Shown one piece after another: positions 1-4,702 of a DNA stretch of 21,385 nucleotides. The notes under the pieces were generated by a model that made no database searches, was not told where the DNA came from, and saw nothing but the letters and a program-made list of their open reading frames with translations. The position numbers and the translations under genes are program-made. Where the stretch lies: positions 1 to 21,385 of the IMG/VR virus record IMGVR_UViG_3300015360_000224. One strand, written 5' to 3'. The stretch comes from a virus. Numbering within the stretch: the first letter of the stretch is position 1; each line of letters begins with the position of its first letter.

Positions 1-168
1 CCTTGCAATAATCTTCTCAATGCGCCCGCCGTTTGTGGCGTCTGCCGTGAACACGGTGGCAATGGTGCCGGATGCTCCATCCCTTGCGGCGTTGGCAGTG
101 ATTAGTGCGGCTGGAGCCCACTGAATGTCAGGGGCGAGTGAAAAGATCGGGGATATATTTGCGGGCAT
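1..168 (-). CDS. Partial CDS, N-terminus of a small phage structural-type protein (runs off left edge)
   Basis: An open frame of 56 codons begins with ATG at 168 and is still open at base 1, so only the N-terminus is visible. It starts MPANISPIFSLAPDIQWAPA and continues with ITANAARDGASGTIATVFTA and a GGRIEKI segment. The start is convincing: TAAGGAGTTCCCATG puts a strong AGGAG ribosome site a few bases upstream, and the TAA stop of the preceding gene is fused to that site. From memory, N-termini of the form ISPIFxLxPxIxW ... T.TVFTAGxNG occur in many phages of Alphaproteobacteria and marine bacteria as small proteins of unassigned function near fibre genes. Position after the fibre cluster suggests a virion accessory or adhesin role, which is inference. 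The reading frame and start are well supported; the function is not. Confidence 0.75.
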   Translation of the reverse strand, partial: MPANISPIFSLAPDIQWAPAALITANAARDGASGTIATVFTADATNGGRIEKIIAR

Positions 169-177
169 GGGAACTCC

Positions 178-540
178 TTAAGGAAAAAATAAATTGCGGG
201 CTAAAACTTTACCCAATGAAACATCGGCCGCCCTAGTGTTTTCAATTCTTATTGTATCGTTTCCGGAAAAGCCGGAAATACCTATGCCCGTTCCAGGAAT
301 AAATGTAAGGATATCGCCCTGGGTTGCTGAGACAACCAGAGTTCCGTTGGCATTAATTGTTCCGTAATCGGGCGATTGCGCGCCGGCGCCCGGTGCATTT
401 ATTAGTTTGTGAGCGCCGTTCGCGGCCTTGAACCATAAATTGCCCGTAAAATGATCAAGACCTAGCTCTCCGTTAGCCAAGGCACTTGGTACGGCTCCAG
501 AAGAACTAGCCTGCTTGAGGCGTATTACGTTATTGGCCAT
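178..540 (-). CDS. Small tail-fibre-type protein (120 aa)
   Basis: This 120-aa protein opens with MANNVIRLKQASSSGAVPSA followed by LANGELGLD...GNLWFK. That pattern (xxIRLKxS, GAVPxxLANGEhGhN, then a short strand ending in F/WFK) is common at the N-terminus of fibre and fibre-base proteins of marine T4-like phages. The rest (residues 50-120) is rich in G, T, S and N and looks like beta structure. Its opening MANxVIxxxxS resembles that of the 420-aa fibre protein at 1043-2305, so the two may dock on the same site. The upstream coiled-coil gene ends in tandem TAA TAA stops directly before this ATG. It has no membrane segment and no enzyme motif. I read it as a short fibre or fibre connector; the exact place in the virion is unknown. 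Confidence 0.75.
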   Translation of the reverse strand: MANNVIRLKQASSSGAVPSALANGELGLDHFTGNLWFKAANGAHKLINAPGAGAQSPDYGTINANGTLVVSATQGDILTFIPGTGIGISGFSGNDTIRIENTRAADVSLGKVLARNLFFP

Positions 541-543
541 TTA

Positions 544-951
544 TTATTTCTTCTTATTTACTTTTTTCAACTCATTGATTGTTTCATTTAACGAAACAAT
601 CACTTTATCTTTATCATCAATAACCACATTCAGAGAATTAATTTGCCGGGCAAATTGATCTACCTGAGATGATTTATTTTTTAAGGCATCTCTTTCTTTT
701 TTGGCGGATACTAATTCTGCGACGAGAGCGTCATAAACCGTATCTTTTTCACCAACATCAATCTTTGTTTCGTCAATAATGGCTTCTAATCTACGCAGTT
801 CAACAAATTGTTCATCAATTAATTTATTTTTTCCATCTAAGTCTTTTACTATAACTGCATAATTAGCTTCGGCGGAAAATTGTGCGTGTAATGCTTTGTG
901 TAAATTACCCAATACTATGTCAATGTATACGTTAGTCAATTCCTCGGACAT
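544..951 (-). CDS. Small coiled-coil protein within the fibre cluster (135 aa)
   Basis: The protein is 135 aa, highly charged, with hydrophobic residues in heptad-like spacing from about residue 40 to 132 (for example ELRRLEAIIDETKID and INSLNVVIDDKDKVIVSLNE), so a long coiled coil is likely. There is no glycine-rich beta section like that of its neighbours, and the DNA is visibly more AT-rich than theirs. The ATG lies in a TAATG overlap with the stop of the 11-codon ORF at 951-986, and GGAG sits six bases upstream of it, so translation can be coupled or independent. By position it could be a fibre stalk, a spacer or a fibre-assembly factor. I do not recognise the family, so the function remains open. 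Confidence 0.75.
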   Translation of the reverse strand: MSEELTNVYIDIVLGNLHKALHAQFSAEANYAVIVKDLDGKNKLIDEQFVELRRLEAIIDETKIDVGEKDTVYDALVAELVSAKKERDALKNKSSQVDQFARQINSLNVVIDDKDKVIVSLNETINELKKVNKKK

Positions 952-986
952 TATTTACTCCATTTTTTAAAATCTATTGCTGACAT
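951..986 (-). CDS. Putative 11-codon mini-ORF (leader peptide or gene remnant)
   Basis: In the gap between the 420-aa fibre gene and the coiled-coil gene the minus strand reads GGAGG TATAAT ATG, followed by codons for MSAIDFKKWSK and TAA. The GGAGG is a perfect Shine-Dalgarno core, six bases from the ATG. The TAA overlaps the next ATG by one base (TAATG), the junction seen at seven other places in this window. This makes translation plausible and suggests a leader that feeds ribosomes to the coiled-coil gene, or the remnant of a longer gene. At this length coding cannot be proven from sequence alone. Confidence 0.45.
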   Translation of the reverse strand: MSAIDFKKWSK

Positions 987-992
987 ATTATA

Positions 993-997
993 CCTCC
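993..997 (-). promoter_or_regulatory. Strong Shine-Dalgarno (GGAGG) before the mini-ORF
   Basis: The minus strand carries GGAGG, fully complementary to the core anti-Shine-Dalgarno, six bases from the ATG at 986. Most ribosome sites in this window are the weaker AAGGA type, so this is among the strongest here. It is the main reason to believe the 11-codon frame is translated. Confidence 0.6.
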
Positions 998-1042
998 ATA
1001 AAGTTTACCCCGTGGAGATATATAGGCGAAAAGTATAGTGCG

Positions 1043-2305
1043 CTAAAATGTACCACCATCGAGATCGGCAAATACGGGAGCACCCGAAACGTTACCCTGT
1101 AATACTTTTCCTTCGGTTGGTGCAGTCGTAATCAGCAATGCTCCGTTTGCTCCTGCGCCGTATATAACACCGTTTAGTGCAAAGGATGATTGGCCTGTGC
1201 CACCAAATTGAACGTTAATCGTTGAGGCTTGCCATGTGCCGATGGTAAGTGTTCCTAGTCCTGTGATGCCGGTATAAGAACCTGACACGCGGGCGGAAGG
1301 AATAGTACCAACAGAAAGAGCCGTTGCGTTGGCATAACCATCTGTGTGGAGGCGACCAAGAGCGGATGCGCCCGATAGAATGTTGTTTGACTGTGCTGTC
1401 CACCAATCATTGGTTTCATCCCAGTAGATTGCAGCGTTTGAGTTTGTGTTGCCGCGGTTAACAACAAGTCCCGAATCTTCGGATGGAGCAATACCAATAG
1501 GAATATCGGCATTCAATACCAACATATTGTCGCCAATATTCAACTGGTTTGTATTGGCAAAAAATGTTGTGCCGGACATAACAATATCTCCGGTGAATGT
1601 TTTATTACCTCCAATTGTTTGGGTACCGGTTGTTCTAACTACGGTTGAGTCAACAGATGTTTGAACGATTGTATTGCCGGTGTTTGCGATAACAGCGGTT
1701 GTAATACCATCGCCACCAAGTATGTTTAAATTATCACCGGCAGCAATAACGTCTGAGCCAGTATTGCCTTTAACGGTAAATGTAGAACCTGCCGCGATTG
1801 CAACGTTGGATGCACTAGTGATGCGGCCTTCGATATCAACCAGGAATGAAGAATATGCAGAACCATCGGTTGCGCCATATAGACCTGGCGTAACGCCGGT
1901 ATCAGTAAGATCAACAGTTAGTGTAATATTTGTTGAACCATCAAATATGACGTTAGCGGTTGCGTCACCGGCCAGAGCGATATAACGACCGGTTGTTAAC
2001 GTGTTGGCTGTATTTGCTGGGCCATGCAAAGCACCAACATGTTGGGTCCCTGTAATAATTCGGCCCGAAAAATCACCGTCGTTGGTGCGCTTTACGAGAT
2101 TATTTGCGTTATTTGCTGAGGTTGCACCGTCAACGATATCAACATAATACTTACCGCCGATGGTTAAAACGCCGGTACCAGCAGCATTACCCATATATAA
2201 TTTATCAGAAGCAAACGAATATGCAGGTTCAGCTATATTAAGACTGCCTGCTGTTGGTGCCGCTGTAACTGCGCTCCGGCGGAATTTAATTACGGTATTG
2301 GCCAT
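1043..2305 (-). CDS. Tail fibre protein (420 aa)
   Basis: This 420-aa protein has the patchwork make-up of T4-like marine phage tail fibres. Residues 1-50 form an opening module (MANTVIKFRRSA ... LNIAEPAYSF...KLYMGN). At about 110-135 is ALAGDATANVIFDGSTNITLT, a recurrent fibre motif. At 226-240 GTQTIGGNKTFTGD is the widespread fibre repeat. At 253-304 NIGDNMLVLNADI and AAIYWDETNDWW follow, and from 335 to 420 come IPSARVSGSYTGITGLGT, FGGTGQSSF, TEGKVLQ and a terminal LDGGTF. These motifs are characteristic of adhesive, trimeric beta-structured fibres. The ATG has AAGGAC upstream and the stop is TAG. The C-terminal DGGTF recurs in the adjacent 72-aa protein. The role is probably a distal fibre or receptor-binding component; which surface molecule it binds cannot be told. 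Confidence 0.85.
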   Translation of the reverse strand: MANTVIKFRRSAVTAAPTAGSLNIAEPAYSFASDKLYMGNAAGTGVLTIGGKYYVDIVDGATSANNANNLVKRTNDGDFSGRIITGTQHVGALHGPANTANTLTTGRYIALAGDATANVIFDGSTNITLTVDLTDTGVTPGLYGATDGSAYSSFLVDIEGRITSASNVAIAAGSTFTVKGNTGSDVIAAGDNLNILGGDGITTAVIANTGNTIVQTSVDSTVVRTTGTQTIGGNKTFTGDIVMSGTTFFANTNQLNIGDNMLVLNADIPIGIAPSEDSGLVVNRGNTNSNAAIYWDETNDWWTAQSNNILSGASALGRLHTDGYANATALSVGTIPSARVSGSYTGITGLGTLTIGTWQASTINVQFGGTGQSSFALNGVIYGAGANGALLITTAPTEGKVLQGNVSGAPVFADLDGGTF

Positions 2306-2366
2306 TTTTGGTCCTTACTATTATTTTTGCCTAATCTAGGACAATTTTTTCTTTTGTTTTACTTTA

Positions 2367-2585
2367 TTAAAATGTTCCGCCATCAATAACCGGAATGACT
2401 TTTATTTCGTATTTGCCTGTAACATCATTCCACACCAATACTTCGCCGTTATCCGAATCCGATGCGTCCACATCCGTTAATCCGGCAAGAGTACTCGAGC
2501 CTGATCCTGATCCTGTTGCATTGATCGCCAAGGACCTAACTGTCTTGGTTCCACCTGTTCTATTTATAGAAATGCGATTTGTCAT
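2367..2585 (-). CDS. Small fibre-associated protein with a GLTDVD motif (72 aa)
   Basis: The 72-aa product holds a single recognisable block at residues 33-62, LAGLTDVDASDSDNGEVLVW followed by NDVTGKYEIK. The pattern LxDLTDVDxS...GQVLVYNxxTGKYE recurs, often in tandem, in tail fibres of cyanophages and relatives. The protein ends IDGGTF, nearly the same as the last residues of the 420-aa fibre. It looks like a one-repeat fibre made as a separate polypeptide, or the detached N-terminal piece of a once longer fibre. Its ATG overlaps the upstream stop (TAATG). A perfect late promoter box lies within its first codons. Function beyond fibre association is unknown. Confidence 0.75.
   Translation of the reverse strand: MTNRISINRTGGTKTVRSLAINATGSGSGSSTLAGLTDVDASDSDNGEVLVWNDVTGKYEIKVIPVIDGGTF
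2561..2568 (-). promoter_or_regulatory. Candidate T4-type late promoter box TATAAATA inside the 72-aa gene
   Basis: The minus strand reads TATAAATA, an exact match to the T4 late promoter box recognised by the phage gp55-type sigma factor. It lies within codons 6-9 of the 72-aa gene, about 255 bases upstream of the 420-aa fibre start. It could give extra transcription of the fibre genes. It could also be chance, because the sequence is simply read as Ser-Ile-Asn codons. Confidence 0.35.
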
Positions 2586-2920
2586 TAATTCACCTTAGGA
2601 CTTACAAAGACCGTGCCTTCCATAACTTTTGACACCGTGGCTCCATTATTAATGAATACACTGTAAATATATCGGCCGGCTTTCAATAAAGAGGTATTAG
2701 CCGCGGTCATTGTCATTTGAATTGCACCATTTGGGCCATCACTAATTGACGTTATAATATTGCCCGATGCGTTGGCACTGGTTGCGGCCCGCTTGAGTTT
2801 AATTGTATCTATTGTATAGCTGGATAGATTTAGGTTTGCGGACGTTACATCATCTGCAATAGTGATTGTATCGTTGAAAGTCGCTCCGGCATCTATGTAT
2901 AATTCTGCATATGCTGACAT
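2585..2920 (-). CDS. Conserved small virion-type beta protein (111 aa)
   Basis: The 111-aa product begins MSAYAELYIDAGATFNDTIT and continues with a strand-rich pattern (LNLSSYTIDTIKLKR, GAIQMTMTAANTSLLKAGRY, VFINNGATVSKVMEGTVFV). The order 'AELxIDxGxxFxxxITLxDD ... LxxYTxxxxhRK ... ISDxxNGxhxhxhTxANTSxhKxGRYxYxhxxxxxxxVxRVhEGxhxVxPxV' is one I associate with small structural proteins of cyanophages and other marine phages. It resembles in outline the Ig-like N-terminal domain of baseplate upper proteins. It sits between fibre genes, 22 bases downstream of the 224-aa gene, and its stop overlaps the 72-aa start. A bridging role between baseplate and fibre is inference. Confidence 0.78.
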   Translation of the reverse strand: MSAYAELYIDAGATFNDTITIADDVTSANLNLSSYTIDTIKLKRAATSANASGNIITSISDGPNGAIQMTMTAANTSLLKAGRYIYSVFINNGATVSKVMEGTVFVSPKVN

Positions 2921-2942
2921 TTAATTATCTTTCTTATACAAA

Positions 2943-3617
2943 TTATAGATCACTGTCAGTATTTGCAGTGTAAAATAGATTTATTCCATGTAGGCGGCCG
3001 TCAATAGCAAGAGTGTCTGCGGCAAGGGTCGCGCCTCGGCTTATAGCCAAAATCAACAAATCACCATCCACAGGAGAACCGGACGGAGTTATAGCTGCAC
3101 TCTCGGCGCCAATATAAAGAATATTTGCAGTACCGCCAGAAATCGTAACGGTAATTGGGGTTGAATACGCAACGTCTATGCTATCACTGGTGCTGGCTAC
3201 GCAAGCCGCCAAGTTCCATGATGCTGAACCGGCCGAGGTTGTTAGCTGAGAATATACTGGGGTAAAAGTAATAGTTCCTTTATCCCATGATTTTGGCATT
3301 CTAATTTGAAGTTCGGCCGTTTCGACGGTTGCAGGATCAAAATCATATGTTTTATAATTTATGGAATTCGTGGTTGAAACAACTTGATTCAGTGCAGGAC
3401 CATTGGTCAAACGCGCCTGGAAGGCCGCGGCCGGAAGCCACATTGTTTGCTTGCCGGCGCCAAGCACCTGACCATTTTTTAACAGATTTGTGGCCGAAAA
3501 TCTAACCGTGCTGTTGGCTGGCATAAGATCAATACTTATGGTATTGTTTCCTGTTGTCATAGTCAACGGAGTGGTGTTGCTACTTGTATTGATTGTGGTG
3601 ACTGTTAATGTTGACAT
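2943..3617 (-). CDS. Conserved phage protein with GKQTMWLPA and RLHGINLFY motifs (224 aa)
   Basis: Residues 1-50 are low-complexity T/N/S sequence of fibre type (TVTTINTSSNTTPLTMTTGN). From residue 53 the protein follows a pattern I recognise from many phages of marine and alphaproteobacterial hosts: GKQTMWLPA, TTNSINYKTYDFDP, ELQIRMPKSWDKGTITFTP, a W-containing strand, LYIGAESAAITPSGSPVDGD and the ending DTLAIDGRLHGINLFY. That family is widespread and has no assigned function as far as I know. It often sits by tail-fibre or head-decoration genes. The start has AAGGGAA upstream of ATAATG. Here it is embedded in the fibre cluster, so a fibre or surface-decoration role is the most economical reading. 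No catalytic motif is visible. Confidence 0.78.
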   Translation of the reverse strand: MSTLTVTTINTSSNTTPLTMTTGNNTISIDLMPANSTVRFSATNLLKNGQVLGAGKQTMWLPAAAFQARLTNGPALNQVVSTTNSINYKTYDFDPATVETAELQIRMPKSWDKGTITFTPVYSQLTTSAGSASWNLAACVASTSDSIDVAYSTPITVTISGGTANILYIGAESAAITPSGSPVDGDLLILAISRGATLAADTLAIDGRLHGINLFYTANTDSDL

Positions 3618-3626
3618 TATTTTCCC

Positions 3627-4502
3627 TTAAGCGATAACGGCTCGACCACCAGTAGTGATCGTCAAAACAATTCCTGTATTGACTACCAGTGGTCCTACAG
3701 CAATTGCTCTTTCTGTTGCATCTATTGTAACGTTTGCATTCATATATGCATGATTGACTCTAAAGATATCGCCAATGTTATTTGCGTTACCAATTGTTCC
3801 TCGATTACCTTTGAAATAACCTCCGCCGGTTGCATTGTTGGCGGTGTCAAAGGCGGCCGATGCAATAACATTTGCTGCGTTAGCCTTATTGAACGCACCC
3901 GAGGCTATAACTAATGTTGCATTTGTATTTGCATTGACAGTAAAGGCGAATAAATTGGCTGCGTTGGCCTTATCATATGCACCGGACGCAATAACATTTG
4001 CTGCGTTAGCCTTATCAAATGCAGGACCGGCAACGGCGCCGCTGTTGGCTTGTGCATATGCTCCAACTGCAATCATATGAACCGCATTAACGGCGTTAGC
4101 TGATGCTATATTTGCAGTGCTTTGATCATTTGTTCTGGAACTTAGAGTGCCAACATCAAAATAAACCGTGGCGCCGAGATTGGCGTTGTTGCCGCCTGAT
4201 ACAACCAGCGTTGCTGAATTTGAAATAAATTTAATATATGAATTAGCAAGTTTAGCATTTGTGACTGTTGCATCTGCAATAACAGTGGCCACGTTGGTTA
4301 GAAGTCCGCCGTCACCTTTAATCAATCCCGAAGATACATTAAGGGTAACGCCGGAGCCAACCCCGCCTGCATTTGTTAGTTTCAAAGTACCGGTGGAATT
4401 TGCTTGGCCTTCTGTTGATAAATTGGCAACAGTGATCAATTCATTTGTTTTGTTCATCCATGATAGGAATGTATCTACTAGGGTTACAAGTGATATAGCC
4501 AT
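3627..4502 (-). CDS. Repeat-containing tail fibre protein (291 aa)
   Basis: Residues 1-27 (MAISLVTLVDTFLSWMNKTN ELITVAN) form a short helix-like opening of the type LxDTFxxWxxxTNxII seen at the base of marine phage fibres. Residues 70-140 carry ATVTNAKLANSYIKF, a common fibre motif. Residues 147-222 hold imperfect alanine/asparagine repeats of the form AFDKANAANVIASG. Residues 243-291 end with VNTGIVLTITTGGRAVI, matching the frequent C-terminal cap LAVGPLTIxxGVTVTIxSGAxWVI. It is therefore a compact, complete fibre with base, repeat shaft and tip. It overlaps the 66-aa coiled-coil gene by a TAATG junction, suggesting paired synthesis. Receptor and exact location are unknown. Confidence 0.85.
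   Translation of the reverse strand: MAISLVTLVDTFLSWMNKTNELITVANLSTEGQANSTGTLKLTNAGGVGSGVTLNVSSGLIKGDGGLLTNVATVIADATVTNAKLANSYIKFISNSATLVVSGGNNANLGATVYFDVGTLSSRTNDQSTANIASANAVNAVHMIAVGAYAQANSGAVAGPAFDKANAANVIASGAYDKANAANLFAFTVNANTNATLVIASGAFNKANAANVIASAAFDTANNATGGGYFKGNRGTIGNANNIGDIFRVNHAYMNANVTIDATERAIAVGPLVVNTGIVLTITTGGRAVIA
3862..4015 (-). repeat. Direct DNA repeat within the fibre gene (28-base copies at 3862-3889 and 3988-4015)
   Basis: Two 28-base segments beginning gcaataacatttgctgcg are identical and 126 bases apart, in frame (42 codons). A third, shorter and slightly diverged copy of the centre (ctgcgttggccttat) lies near 3958-3972. They encode the KANAANVIAS repeat. Near-identical nucleotides, rather than only similar residues, point to recent duplication or homogenisation and allow shaft length to change by recombination. 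Confidence 0.8.
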
Positions 4503-4702
4503 TAGTTACGCCCCATCATTAGGTTCTTTAGAATTTCGATATCGTTTTCCATTTTTTCCAATTTATCCCGCAACTTGCGGTTTTCGATCAATAAACGCTT
4601 CTTTGCGATATAGTCATTTTTGACCTTTAAATCTGTTTCCAAAAGGGCCATGTTTACTGTATCACGCACCAGTGTTTTTTCGTCGGTTTTTATCAGAGAC
4701 AT
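4502..4702 (-). CDS. Small coiled-coil protein between baseplate and fibre genes (66 aa)
   Basis: The 66-aa product is almost wholly helical and charged: residues 8-61 include NMALLETDLKVKNDYIAKKR, LLIENRKLRDKLEKMENDIE and ILKNLMM, with hydrophobic residues at heptad spacing. It joins both neighbours by TAATG overlaps, so its output is probably tied to the 883-aa protein and to the 291-aa fibre. It may be a coiled-coil adaptor between baseplate and fibre or a small assembly helper. I do not recognise a named family. Confidence 0.78.
   Translation of the reverse strand: MSLIKTDEKTLVRDTVNMALLETDLKVKNDYIAKKRLLIENRKLRDKLEKMENDIEILKNLMMGRN

Noticed and set aside
2305-2367. Possible terminator in the gap between the 420-aa and 72-aa genes (cctaatctagg followed by T-rich sequence)
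   Set aside because: The stem is only four pairs and the T-run is on the plus strand, so it would act in the wrong direction for the minus-strand genes.
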